DNA of 64,000 nt from contig CALVWQ010000005.1 of assembly GCA_944367535.1 (NCBI GenBank), forward strand, positions 21,533 to 85,532, in the 5' to 3' direction. The notes below the pieces were generated by a model. It saw only the letters and a program-made list of their open reading frames with translations, was not told the origin of the DNA and ran no database searches. This document shows positions 1 through 8,283 of the stretch, one piece after another. Positions within the stretch are counted from its first letter, which is position 1; each line of letters opens with the position of its first letter. This DNA is from an uncultured Clostridia bacterium. Lineage in GTDB: Bacteria > Bacillota > Clostridia > Christensenellales > Borkfalkiaceae. Both the position numbers and the translations under genes were made by a program.

Positions 1-911
1 TTTACGGAAACAGGTGAAATCCTTGCGCATACGGAATCCGCGGGAACGGGCGAAAAAAAGAAATTTCCGCCGACGGGGCGAGCCTTTACCACGGGAACGA
101 ATTTTCCGTCGCTTTTTCCGAAATCGAAATAATCGCCGTTAAAAAGCGCGGAACGCATTGCTTTTTCTCTTGCAAGCGAGGTACAATCCGAAAAAACGCG
201 TTCTTCCCCGTCCGCATAAGTTATTTTCAACTCGAAAACGACCTTTCTTTCTCCGAATGAGACGAAAGGCTCTTCTTTTTTGTCCTCGTTTTTGTAATAT
301 CCGTCGCCGAGAAGCACCGAAAGCGAGTTTTCGCCCTTTTTAAGAAGCTTTCCGCAATTGAAAATGTATGCGGCGACTCTGTGAAAATCGCTCTGCGGTA
401 TAGAAGAATTTTTTGTTATATCGCGCTGCTCGTAATCGGTGAAAAGCGGTTTGAAATATCCGTCGTCCGTTCTTTTACCGTTGATTTTCGATTCAAAAAA
501 TCCGAGCCCGCAAATGAAAAGCCGAGCGGCAACGGGGCGTTTTTTCAACGAAAACGATTTATAAATTTCGATAACGTTTTCCGTATCGAACGGCGCGCCT
601 ATCCACTCGCCTTTTTCGGGGATAAAAGCCGTTTTGAATTTCGCCCGCGCAAAACCTGCTTTTTTCCCCCTATAAAACGCAGTAACACTCCATAAATACT
701 CCGCATCATGCCGCAAACAGGATAAATCGACGCGTTGCGGCAAAAATCTTTCCGAAACGATTTTACGCTCTTCTATAACGCGGTCCCTATCAAAAATACG
801 GAACAAAAACGCGTCCGCCTTTCCGTCTGACGCTTCCGCGGTAAAAAGCACGGCGTTTCCGAAAACGTTATCGGGATTATTAAGATAATTGCACAAAAGT
901 TTAAGTCGCAC
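1..911 (-). CDS. GH78 alpha-L-rhamnosidase, N-terminal part (runs off left edge)
   Basis: Translating the minus strand from a GTG at 911 gives an open frame of about 303 codons to the window edge. Residues 1-95 look like the fibronectin-type domain at the front of GH78 enzymes (LWSVTAFY, then KFKTAFIP). From residue 103 it reads GEWIGAPFD, KRPVAARLFICGLGFFES, INGKRTDDGYF, FTDYEQRD and GENSLSVLLGDGYYKN, the hallmark order of the Bac_rhamnosid_N domain. The catalytic (alpha/alpha)6 barrel lies outside the window. I chose GTG because AGGA sits six bases upstream and an in-frame TAA lies just before it. No signal peptide is seen, so it is probably cytoplasmic and acts on imported rhamnosides. It is divergent from the AraC gene at 1106. 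Family assignment is fairly firm; exact substrate is not. Confidence 0.8.
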   Translation of the reverse strand, partial: MRLKLLCNYLNNPDNVFGNAVLFTAEASDGKADAFLFRIFDRDRVIEERKIVSERFLPQRVDLSCLRHDAEYLWSVTAFYRGKKAGFARAKFKTAFIPEKGEWIGAPFDTENVIEIYKSFSLKKRPVAARLFICGLGFFESKINGKRTDDGYFKPLFTDYEQRDITKNSSIPQSDFHRVAAYIFNCGKLLKKGENSLSVLLGDGYYKNEDKKEEPFVSFGERKVVFELKITYADGEERVFSDCTSLAREKAMRSALFNGDYFDFGKSDGKFVPVVKARPVGGNFFFSPVPADSVCARISPVSV

Positions 912-984
912 GGTCGTTCCTATTTTCGCTTACGCTTGCCGCTCATTTTTTTTACGAGCCGCGTCCGTTTTTATTTTCTCGATT

Positions 985-1021
985 ATAGTATATACGAGTT
1001 CGCCGCGCGGCTCTATACTAT
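985..1021. promoter_or_regulatory. Imperfect inverted repeat between divergent genes
   Basis: The arms ATAGTATATACGAG (985-998) and CTCTATACTAT (1011-1021) are inverted relatives separated by a GC-rich centre containing CCGCGCGG. It lies between the GH78 start and the AraC promoter, so it may be the operator of the AraC-type regulator. This is inference from position and symmetry only. Confidence 0.35.
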
Positions 1022-1070
1022 TTTTGACCAAATACTTACTCCGTATTGATATCTTATTTCTGATTTAGGC

Positions 1071-1099
1071 TTGACAAATAGCGCGGGATATATTATATT
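1071..1099 (+). promoter_or_regulatory. Sigma-A promoter of the AraC gene; predicted start at the ATG
   Basis: TTGACA at 1071-1076 and TATATT at 1094-1099 are separated by 17 bp. The ATG follows the -10 box after six bases, so the expected +1 falls on or next to the A of the start codon. No Shine-Dalgarno sequence is visible upstream of the ATG. The mRNA is therefore likely leaderless. Confidence 0.65.
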
Positions 1100-1105
1100 T
1101 AAGAT

Positions 1106-1960
1106 ATGAAAACACCGCTTTGCCATTTAAACGACTGGCTGACTACTCCTGAATTTCCGTTTTACTCTAAATTGACTTCGAGCGCGGACGACGTTCTGCA
1201 CGACCACACCTTTTTCGAGATATTTTATATGCTTGACGGGGATATTTATCACGAGCTTAACGGCAATATTCAGCTTCTGCATCAGGGGGACCTTTTGTTT
1301 TTATTGCCCGAGGACAGACATATTTTTCTGCGCGACGAAAAAAATCGCTGTCGGCACAGAGACGTTATTCTGCGTAAGGAATTTTTTAAGTCTATTTGCG
1401 ATTTTCTGAACGCGGATTTATACAAGGCTTTCGTCTCATCCCAAACATGCAAAAAGTTTTCGCTTTCGGAAGAAAAAATCGCCGAATTCGAGAAAAGTTT
1501 TCTTAACGTCACAAAGGCTTCCGCGCTGAAAAACAATGCGAACATCGCGCTTTCGTTCGCAAAGGTGCTATGCGCGGAGCTTCTCGGAATGCTACTGCCC
1601 CATGGCGGCAACGACGAAAAAGAAGAGCCCGACTGGCTGACTTCATTAATCAACAGATTGAGCGACCCCGCCTACGTTTCGAGAAGTTGGGAAGAAATTC
1701 TTTCGCCGTTTTTCTATTCACGCGAACATATTTGCAGGGTTTTTAAGGCGAAAACCGGCAAAACGCCCACGGAATATCTCAACGAACAGAGAATGATTTT
1801 GGCTATCGACCGCCTTACCCATTCGCGGGACACGGTTCTTTCGGTGTGTATGGGCTTAGGCTTTTCCTCGGTCGCGTATTTCAACTCGTTATTTAAGAAC
1901 AAATACGGTTTATCACCCTCCGCGTTCAGAAAAAAAATTCAATCGGGCGACAAAATCTGA
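1106..1960 (+). CDS. AraC-family transcriptional regulator with cupin sensor domain
   Basis: This 284-residue protein has an N-terminal cupin-like ligand pocket (HDHTFFEIFYMLDGD near residues 33-47, then LLHQGDLLFLLP) and a C-terminal double helix-turn-helix from about residue 185. The HTH shows the family signatures FYSREHICRVFKAKTGKTP and GLGFSSVAYFNSLFKNKYGLSPSAFRK. Such proteins usually bind a sugar and activate or repress adjacent carbohydrate genes. It faces the GH78 gene and marks the distal end of the polysaccharide locus. The first methionine is the only one upstream of the cupin motif. The start has no ribosome-binding site and sits at the predicted transcription start. Confidence 0.88.
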   Translation: MKTPLCHLNDWLTTPEFPFYSKLTSSADDVLHDHTFFEIFYMLDGDIYHELNGNIQLLHQGDLLFLLPEDRHIFLRDEKNRCRHRDVILRKEFFKSICDFLNADLYKAFVSSQTCKKFSLSEEKIAEFEKSFLNVTKASALKNNANIALSFAKVLCAELLGMLLPHGGNDEKEEPDWLTSLINRLSDPAYVSRSWEEILSPFFYSREHICRVFKAKTGKTPTEYLNEQRMILAIDRLTHSRDTVLSVCMGLGFSSVAYFNSLFKNKYGLSPSAFRKKIQSGDKI

Positions 1961-2078
1961 CGCGGAGAATTTTTATTTATAACACACTGCTTATATAATA
2001 TTGAAATACGGAGATTCAAGTCCGTACAGAATTAAAAAGCATCTACAAAATCAGCCTTTTATTTTTTGCGTTTCAATT

Positions 2079-2110
2079 AAAAACCGAGCAACGAAAAAAT
2101 CGCTGCTCGG
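2079..2110 (-). terminator. Possible terminator downstream of the glycosidase-like gene
   Basis: The 7-bp arms CCGAGCA (2084-2090) and TGCTCGG (2104-2110) form a hairpin. Read on the minus strand it is followed by TTTTT, about 60 bp after the stop of the gene ending at 2170. It could also end the AraC transcript, though the plus-strand T tract is weaker. Confidence 0.4.
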
Positions 2111-2169
2111 CAAACGGTTTTGTTATAAAGACTTTTAATATCAAATCGCAAAACCCGCCGCGTTTTGAG

Positions 2170-4320
2170 TTATCGGACGCTTTCAAGCGTCTTTTTAAGA
2201 CTGTTTAAGTTAAGCAACTTTTCCAGAAGGTTGGCGGGCGCATAATAGTAATGATTAGTCATTTCAAAACCGATTTTCGCGTCCTGCGCCATAAGTGCGT
2301 AAAGACCGACCGCGTTTTCGTATTCTGCGTTGATAATCTCCGAAAGCCTTCTTTCGTTCGCTTTTACGTCCTTTTTTAACTTTACGAATTCCGCGTGCAA
2401 AAACGCGCTGTTAAGGTGAAGATAACTTGCTTTCGCCATTCTTACGTATTCCGAAAAAAGCGCGTTTCCTTCCGCTTTTTCCAAAATTTCAAGGCCCTTT
2501 TCCCATCCCTCGCAAAGTTTACGGTATTGATTTATATAGACATCCAAACCGTACGGCGCAGACCAGACTTCGTAGTCGTCAAAGGAAAAACATACCATGG
2601 TGGATTTTTTTCCGTCTTCTTTAAGCGACCACAAGTTTGCCGCGCCAAGCGTTTGCGCGCCCTCGTAAAGGCTGTTCACGCTAAACGGATATTCGCGGAA
2701 CGCTTTGCAGAACAATTCCGAAGCGGCTGCGACCGAATCCGCCGCTTTTCCGTATTGTTTGCGGTAGAAGCTTCTGCAATCGAAGTCGCCGATTTTGCAG
2801 GCGTCGGAACACGCGGTAAGCGCGCCGCCCGTATACCCACCGAGACTCCAACCGAGCATAACGCCCGATACACCGAGTTTTTTCACGTTCTCGATATGTT
2901 CCGTCATCAGCTCGAACACGGGAAGATACGGCACGGCGGAACATTCCCAACTGTTATTGACCTGCACCTTCGCCCAGATTCTGTGCCCCGCTTTCTTTGC
3001 CCTTTCAAGACAGGCGACGGTGTATTCGCCGGGACCTACCACCGAAATGGAATAATCTATGATTCGCGAAGTCACTCCGCCGCGGGTAAATTCTTTATCG
3101 AATTCGCTCACACTCAAAACGTCAGCGTAGGGATCGAGCAAATCTATACAAGAAAACGTGTCATCCATAGACCAGCCCATATATTCCGCCCAACCCCAGA
3201 TATTAGAAATATACGCCGTTTCGGGGTTTGCGTCTTTAACCGCTTTGCACATCACGTTGTTTATCTCGGCAACGACTTCGTAAGGTTTTCTCTTTGCGCA
3301 GACGGGACAATCCGTATGCCCCGTAACGCCGTTCCAACTCCTCGAATAGCAATGAGTGGGATTTTCGCTCATCGTTATAGTGAAAATACCTTTAAGAAGC
3401 GGCGCGCTCTCTACCACAGATTTAACCGCGTCGTAAACATATTTTCTCACCTTTTCGGAAGAAGTGCAAAGACAATATTCGTCGTCGGAAATCTTTTGCC
3501 CTTTCATTTCGGGATACTTATCAAAAAAAGATGCGGGCAAACTTCTCGGTTCGTTAAGATAAAGGTATATTCCCACCCCGTATTTTGCTGCGCGTTCGGT
3601 AAGTTTTTTTAGATTCTTTATTCTGATTTCGTAGTCCGAAGAAAAACTTTCGACAAACGGAAACGCCGCAAGGTTTCTTAAAGTTTCGTGCAGCCACAAT
3701 CCGTTTACGCCCGTTTTTTTCAGGCGTTTTAAATATTCTTCGGAATAATCCGCAAGCTCGTCGTCTAAAAGCACGCCCGTATACCGCGCGCAGTAGTTAG
3801 AAATAAACCTGTCCTTCACGACGTATTCGCCCTCAGAAAACCCCGTTCCTTCTTCCTCGGGTTCTTCTCCCGCATAAAAATCGAACGGCATAACTTTGGG
3901 TTTCACATACGTTTCGTCAACGATTTTTTTAATCTCCGCAAGTCTTGCTTCGTTCGATTTGGGATTGCCGTAAACGGGCGTTTCGATTTTCGGTTTTTCG
4001 CCGAGTTTAACGTACAAAAAATCGTAGTCGGACAAAATCGCCTCTAATTCTTTTCCCGTAACACCGATAAAACGCGCTATCGCGTCGTTGGAAAGCAAAT
4101 CCCAGTTATTTCTTATAATGGTTACGAATCCCTTTTTTTGCCACGCGGAATTAAATTCAAATTTATCGAGTCCGGTCGCCCTCGCAAAACTTTCCACCTC
4201 TTCTTCCGTGGCGGAAATCGCTTCCGCAATTTTAGAACTTTCTACGTAAGAATAGTTCCTGAAAATAACCTTTTCCCATGCGTACATATAGTTTTCGTTT
4301 GCGTCTTTAATCATTATCAT
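2170..4320 (-). CDS. Unassigned TIM-barrel glycosidase-like protein, 716 aa
   Basis: I do not recognise a precise family. The middle third reads like a glycoside hydrolase barrel of the GH20/GH10-related type: GVNGLWLHETLRNLAAFPF, a YLNEPRSLP strand, GIFTITMSENPTHC, TDCPVCAKR, a WGWAEYMGW segment and GVMLGWSLGGYTGG. The N-terminal 120 residues contain helical segments that resemble HTH or helical-bundle repeats. There is no signal peptide, so action on imported oligosaccharides in the cytoplasm is likely. CPVC could bind metal. ATG at 4320 is preceded by AAAAGGA; a second ATG at 4314 is equally possible. It lies just downstream of a broken glycosidase remnant and is the last minus-strand gene of the main polysaccharide cluster. 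Confidence 0.6.
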   Translation of the reverse strand: MIMIKDANENYMYAWEKVIFRNYSYVESSKIAEAISATEEEVESFARATGLDKFEFNSAWQKKGFVTIIRNNWDLLSNDAIARFIGVTGKELEAILSDYDFLYVKLGEKPKIETPVYGNPKSNEARLAEIKKIVDETYVKPKVMPFDFYAGEEPEEEGTGFSEGEYVVKDRFISNYCARYTGVLLDDELADYSEEYLKRLKKTGVNGLWLHETLRNLAAFPFVESFSSDYEIRIKNLKKLTERAAKYGVGIYLYLNEPRSLPASFFDKYPEMKGQKISDDEYCLCTSSEKVRKYVYDAVKSVVESAPLLKGIFTITMSENPTHCYSRSWNGVTGHTDCPVCAKRKPYEVVAEINNVMCKAVKDANPETAYISNIWGWAEYMGWSMDDTFSCIDLLDPYADVLSVSEFDKEFTRGGVTSRIIDYSISVVGPGEYTVACLERAKKAGHRIWAKVQVNNSWECSAVPYLPVFELMTEHIENVKKLGVSGVMLGWSLGGYTGGALTACSDACKIGDFDCRSFYRKQYGKAADSVAAASELFCKAFREYPFSVNSLYEGAQTLGAANLWSLKEDGKKSTMVCFSFDDYEVWSAPYGLDVYINQYRKLCEGWEKGLEILEKAEGNALFSEYVRMAKASYLHLNSAFLHAEFVKLKKDVKANERRLSEIINAEYENAVGLYALMAQDAKIGFEMTNHYYYAPANLLEKLLNLNSLKKTLESVR

Positions 4321-4329
4321 GCGTTCCTT

Positions 4330-4640
4330 TTATTTTTTCACCTTGAAAAGCGCGCTTCCGTGCGGAGGGAAAAACCGCCGAAATCCCGCCCGAACAAACC
4401 TTTTCTCCCGTCCAGATATTCTCGTACTCTCTTTCGCCGAAAAGACCTATGTCAGCGCTTTTAAACGAAATTTTCTTTTCCGTTTCGGTCGCGTTGAAAA
4501 TCCCTACCGTTTTATACCCGTCGTCCGCACAGAACGCCTCTTCCGAAAGAATAATTTTTTTATAAATTCGCTCATAATCACCAGTAAAATTTTGGCGTCG
4601 CCGCTTGTTACGATTATTCCGTACCCCCGCCTGCAACGCC
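4330..4640 (-). pseudogene. Frameshifted C-terminal remnant of a glycosidase
   Basis: On the minus strand one frame gives a typical C-terminal beta-sandwich of GH27/GH36-like enzymes: LSEEAFCADDGYKTVGIFN, then ADIGLFGEREYENIWTGEKV. Before it the coherent protein (GYGIIVTSGDAKILL) is in another frame, with the switch near a run of seven A at 4555-4561. After it the expected ending PHGSALFKVKK and a TAA at 4330-4332 are in a third frame, implying a second frameshift in the TTTTTCCCT tract. The catalytic domain is absent. This is a decayed gene between the esterase and the 716-residue protein. Confidence 0.6.
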
Positions 4641-4686
4641 GATTAAAGTACAAATTAAATATTTCCAAAAGTCAACTGCAATTCGC

Positions 4687-7600
4687 CTATATTATTTCGG
4701 TAAATACGGAACTTACCTGCGAGTTCACCCCGCCGATCGAAAACTCTACGTTGACGTAATACCCCTTTACGTCTTCGGGGATACTGCCGGTAAGCCTTCC
4801 GTCCTCCGTAACCGTAACGGCGGTCGAAGAAGTCTGCCACGTTTGGGTAAGAAAAGGATATGCGTTACCCCAACCGAATTTATCGAACACGGTATAGGTC
4901 ATTTTTTCGGTAATATAATATACGGTTGCACCCGTAACGACAGCCCCTTCCGGAACGACGAGCGCGCAGTTTATCTCTCTGCCGCTCGGCTGATTGCCAA
5001 ACCTGACGAACCCCGCGCCGCCCTTTACCACGGAATCCGCAAACACCGCGCTGTATTCGTTTTCGTAATAGAACACGGAACCGTGACTGTGCGACCAATT
5101 TCCGAGCATAACCAAAACGTCTTTTTCGTTGTTGCGCACCGAATGAACGTAAGAGTTTACGTACGCGGGCACGGCGAAGTTGTTGTCGTCGTTATAAGCC
5201 CACCACATTACGGGGTTTTTAAAGTTATCGAGTCTGTCTTCCGCTGCCCACAAAGCATGGACGTATTCGTTGCCGAACTTATCGAAAGAATGCATTTCTC
5301 CGCCGAGGTACGCCGTTCCGTACACGGGCACGGCAAACGCGTATCTCGTGTCGTAGCCTATCGCCAAAGACGCAGTGACTCCGCCCCACGATACGCCCGT
5401 AATGCCTATTTTTTCGCTGTCGACTCTTTCGTCCGCGCGAAGAATATTGTGCGCGTATTCCACGCAGGTAAGCCCGTATATTGCCCAATGCTTATCTATT
5501 TCCGCGTAACTTACGGGGAACTCGCGACGGAGAGAATCCACGTACCCGTCTTCCTGAAAATCTGGATTAGAACCTAACCCGTAAACGAAATTGTCGTTGT
5601 CGCTTTCGTTTATGCATACGGTCCCTTTTTTGGGAAAACAACCCGTCGTTTCCATCGCTATCGCGGCGTAACCTCTGTCGTTCCACGCCTTAACCCATTG
5701 CAGGTAAGGGTGTCCGCCCCCGCCGTGGACGAGAACCATAGCCGGCACGGGCGAATCTTTGCTTGCGCCGAGGGGAAAACCGATGTAGGCAAATACCTTC
5801 GTCCTGCCGTTCCCGAAAGAGATTCCGTCGTAAGTAATCGCCTTTATATGCTCGTACCCCGCGAGAGAAGAAGGGCTGTATTCCGTTTCCTCTTTCGTTT
5901 CGACTTTTTTATAAAGCGCGGCGTCTAAAATATTTTCGATCTGTCTTTTCTGCTGTACGATCGTCTTTTGCTCTTCAAACAAGTTTCCGTAAACGTTGTC
6001 GGTCAAAACTATGCTGTCTAAAGTGTAATAAATATACTCCTCGCCCGCATTTCCGCCAAAAGTCACGCTCGACAATTCGGTTACGCCTTCGGGAATCACC
6101 CACGCCAGATAGCCTTCAAATCCCGCAAAAACGGAATCGGCGGTTTTTCCTTCTTTGTCGGTAATTACGGGTCTGATATCAAAGTCTGATTCGTTAATCC
6201 CTGTCAAAGAAAAATCTAATACGCTTAACCCGGAATTTCTTATGAAGATTCTTAAATAAGCCTTGCCCGACCTGTCGGTTTTACCGAAATTCACGGTGAC
6301 GGAATGTTTTTTTCCTGCGGACAACGGCGTTACTCGTAATCCGTTGCCAATATCGGAGGCAACCTTTTCCGTCGATACGCGCACTTCACCCGTAAAGGCG
6401 TAGTCGGGCGCGTATTCGTCAAAGTCTTCGAGCGTTATATCCCCCGAAGCTTTGGCAAGAATCCCTTTTAAGAGTTGCCTTTCCCGTTCGGTACACTCGC
6501 CGCTTTCCAGCGCACGCTCAGCCACGTAAGAAACGCTTCTCGTTACGGCGGCGGAATAACTTACGACTTCGATATCAGAATTCAATCTCTTATAAACCAC
6601 GTAAGCTCTCGCCGTTATGTCTTCGTTATATCTCGATTCTGGTATTTTGGTTAAAACTCCGGTAAAGCAACGCGTTGCGCTCGCTTCGTCACCGTAATAA
6701 TAATTTTTTGCGGGGATATCCAGAACATCCGCAGTAAATAAAGTCAATTCTTCGTTTAACAAACGCTGCGGCATTATCAAGGTTCCTTCGCGAACGATTT
6801 CGATTTTATCGTTTTTGCTTACAACCGTCTGAAATCGCATTCCCATCTCTCCGCAAAGCCTTATAGATGCGCCCGTCATTTCAAAATCGACCTTATACTC
6901 GACGGGATTTTCGCCGCAGAACTCAACGTTATCGATGCTGGTCGTTGCCGTAGAAGACTCCAACGCAAGATAGATATATTCCGTCCCGTCCGTTTTGTAT
7001 CCGTCAAAAACCTTGTCGGTATAAAGCGCGGCGCCGTCTATCGCGTAAGAAATTACTCCGTCTTTTACCTTTATAACGAGGTTGTGTTCCTGCCCGTCGC
7101 AAAAATTCACGTCGGCGGAAGCCTGCCACGTTGTCTGCGAAAGCGAGCCGCGATAAACGTAAGTGCTTTTATTTGTCGGGTTAAACACCAGCGAATAGTC
7201 TACATCGTGATTCGCGGCGTTTACGTCCTTTAAGAACCCTACGAGGAAATACGCGTCGTTTTGCACGCAGAAATCGAGAGATATATATTTCTCTCCCGCG
7301 GTGGGAACGGCGATATTAAGCGCGGTTTTTGCCCACGAGTCAGAACAGAATTTCCCTTCTTTAACGCTCCACTCTTTACTCGCGCCGAGTGCTTTCACAA
7401 AGTAATCTTTATCGTTTTCTATTTCAAAGGTAATCGACTGCGAGCCCGCTATCTCTACCGAAGGAGCGAGTTTAGAGAATTTTACGTTATCGATGCTGGT
7501 CGTTACCGTAGTAGACTCCAACGCAAGATAGATATATTCCGTCCCGTCCGTTTTGTATCCGTCAAAAACCTTGTCGGTATAAAGCGCGGCGCCGTCTATC

Positions 7601-8109
7601 GCGTAAGAAATTACTCCGTCTTTTACCTTTATAACGAGGTTGTGTTCCCGTCCGTCGCAAAAATTCACGGCGGCGGAAGCCTGCCACGTTGTCTGCGAAA
7701 GCGAGCCGCGATAAACGTAAGTGCTTTTATTTGACGGGTTAAACACCAGCGAATAGTCCACTCCGTGATTCGCGGCGTTTACGTCCTTTAAGAACCCTAC
7801 GACGAAATACGCGTCGTTTTGCACGCAGAAATCGAAAGATATATATTTCTCCCCCGCGGTGGGAACGGCGATATTAAGCGCGGTTTTTGCCCACGAGTCA
7901 GAATAGAATTTCCCTTCTTTAACGCTCCACTCTTTACTCGCGCCGAGTGCTTTCACAAAGTAATCTTTATCGTTTTCGATTTCAAAGGTAATTACCTTTT
8001 CACCGAAAGCTTCTGCGGCTTCGGTCTTTGCGGACAAACAGAAAAACAGCGACAAAGATAAAAACAACAAGCAAAACAATATGCCGGAAAGTATCTTTTT
8101 CGTTTTCAT
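4687..8109 (-). CDS. Secreted multidomain esterase (alpha/beta hydrolase) with duplicated beta-sandwich module
   Basis: The protein has 1140 residues. Residues 1-32 form a signal peptide (KK, then a leucine/phenylalanine core, then AEAAEA). Two nearly identical beta-sandwich modules follow (about 40-215 and 226-400). At 413-555 comes a domain starting GASIR with GMRF and RSVSYVAERAL, shared with the 1559-residue protein of this locus. A further beta-rich domain follows, and the C-terminal third is an alpha/beta hydrolase: oxyanion motif VLVHGGGGHP, nucleophile motif GVSWGG with Ser907, a DDNNF segment and catalytic histidine candidates His1007/His1009. It resembles acetyl-xylan-esterase/acyl-peptidase-type hydrolases, so removal of acetyl groups from extracellular glycan is likely. 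Start: ATG at 8109 preceded by GGAGAAGGATATGAT. Confidence 0.75.
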   Translation of the reverse strand: MKTKKILSGILFCLLFLSLSLFFCLSAKTEAAEAFGEKVITFEIENDKDYFVKALGASKEWSVKEGKFYSDSWAKTALNIAVPTAGEKYISFDFCVQNDAYFVVGFLKDVNAANHGVDYSLVFNPSNKSTYVYRGSLSQTTWQASAAVNFCDGREHNLVIKVKDGVISYAIDGAALYTDKVFDGYKTDGTEYIYLALESTTVTTSIDNVKFSKLAPSVEIAGSQSITFEIENDKDYFVKALGASKEWSVKEGKFCSDSWAKTALNIAVPTAGEKYISLDFCVQNDAYFLVGFLKDVNAANHDVDYSLVFNPTNKSTYVYRGSLSQTTWQASADVNFCDGQEHNLVIKVKDGVISYAIDGAALYTDKVFDGYKTDGTEYIYLALESSTATTSIDNVEFCGENPVEYKVDFEMTGASIRLCGEMGMRFQTVVSKNDKIEIVREGTLIMPQRLLNEELTLFTADVLDIPAKNYYYGDEASATRCFTGVLTKIPESRYNEDITARAYVVYKRLNSDIEVVSYSAAVTRSVSYVAERALESGECTERERQLLKGILAKASGDITLEDFDEYAPDYAFTGEVRVSTEKVASDIGNGLRVTPLSAGKKHSVTVNFGKTDRSGKAYLRIFIRNSGLSVLDFSLTGINESDFDIRPVITDKEGKTADSVFAGFEGYLAWVIPEGVTELSSVTFGGNAGEEYIYYTLDSIVLTDNVYGNLFEEQKTIVQQKRQIENILDAALYKKVETKEETEYSPSSLAGYEHIKAITYDGISFGNGRTKVFAYIGFPLGASKDSPVPAMVLVHGGGGHPYLQWVKAWNDRGYAAIAMETTGCFPKKGTVCINESDNDNFVYGLGSNPDFQEDGYVDSLRREFPVSYAEIDKHWAIYGLTCVEYAHNILRADERVDSEKIGITGVSWGGVTASLAIGYDTRYAFAVPVYGTAYLGGEMHSFDKFGNEYVHALWAAEDRLDNFKNPVMWWAYNDDNNFAVPAYVNSYVHSVRNNEKDVLVMLGNWSHSHGSVFYYENEYSAVFADSVVKGGAGFVRFGNQPSGREINCALVVPEGAVVTGATVYYITEKMTYTVFDKFGWGNAYPFLTQTWQTSSTAVTVTEDGRLTGSIPEDVKGYYVNVEFSIGGVNSQVSSVFTEII
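6930..7992 (-). repeat. Tandem 558-bp in-frame duplication inside the esterase gene
   Basis: The segments 6930-7434 and 7488-7992 are nearly identical, offset by 558 bp (186 codons). Scattered single-base differences change only a few residues (for example FYSD versus FCSD, NPSN versus NPTN). The low divergence at both synonymous and nonsynonymous sites indicates a recent duplication. Confidence 0.9.
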
Positions 8110-8127
8110 ATCATATCCTTCTCCTGC

Positions 8128-8241
8128 TTACAACCACTTATATTCGCCGTCATTATCAATTCCGGCAGACGCTTCCAGCAAATTTACGGCAATCGGCAAT
8201 TCGATAATGTCAATTGTTATTCTTTCATAACGTTTTTTCAC
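8128..8241 (-). CDS. 37-residue acidic-tailed peptide, family shared with 10940-11068
   Basis: A GTG at 8241 opens a 37-codon frame ending TAA at 8128. The peptide begins KKRYERITIDIIELP, contains ASAGIDNDGEY and ends KWL. AAGGTTAGG lies upstream of the GTG. It fills the gap between the oxidoreductase and the secreted esterase. It shares layout with the 42-residue peptide at 10940-11068: KKxY start, an II pair near residue 13, an AI/AV hydrophobic stretch, G-x-D, and an acidic Tyr/Trp C-terminus. No signal peptide is seen. Function unknown; the pairing with large secreted proteins is the only clue. Confidence 0.5.
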   Translation of the reverse strand: MKKRYERITIDIIELPIAVNLLEASAGIDNDGEYKWL

Positions 8242-8283
8242 AACTAAACCTAACCTTGTAATATTATTCCGTATAAAAATGCT

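Noticed and set aside
930-946. Eight-codon minus-strand ORF ahead of the GH78 gene
   Set aside because: Too short (MSGKRKRK) and its stop overlaps the ribosome site; an upstream-peptide role is possible but unsupported.
2395-3612. Long plus-strand open frame (405 codons) opposite the 716-residue gene
   Set aside because: It has unusual composition (rich in R, F, H), no family motifs and no ribosome site; it is antisense to a well-supported gene with GC-skewed codon use.
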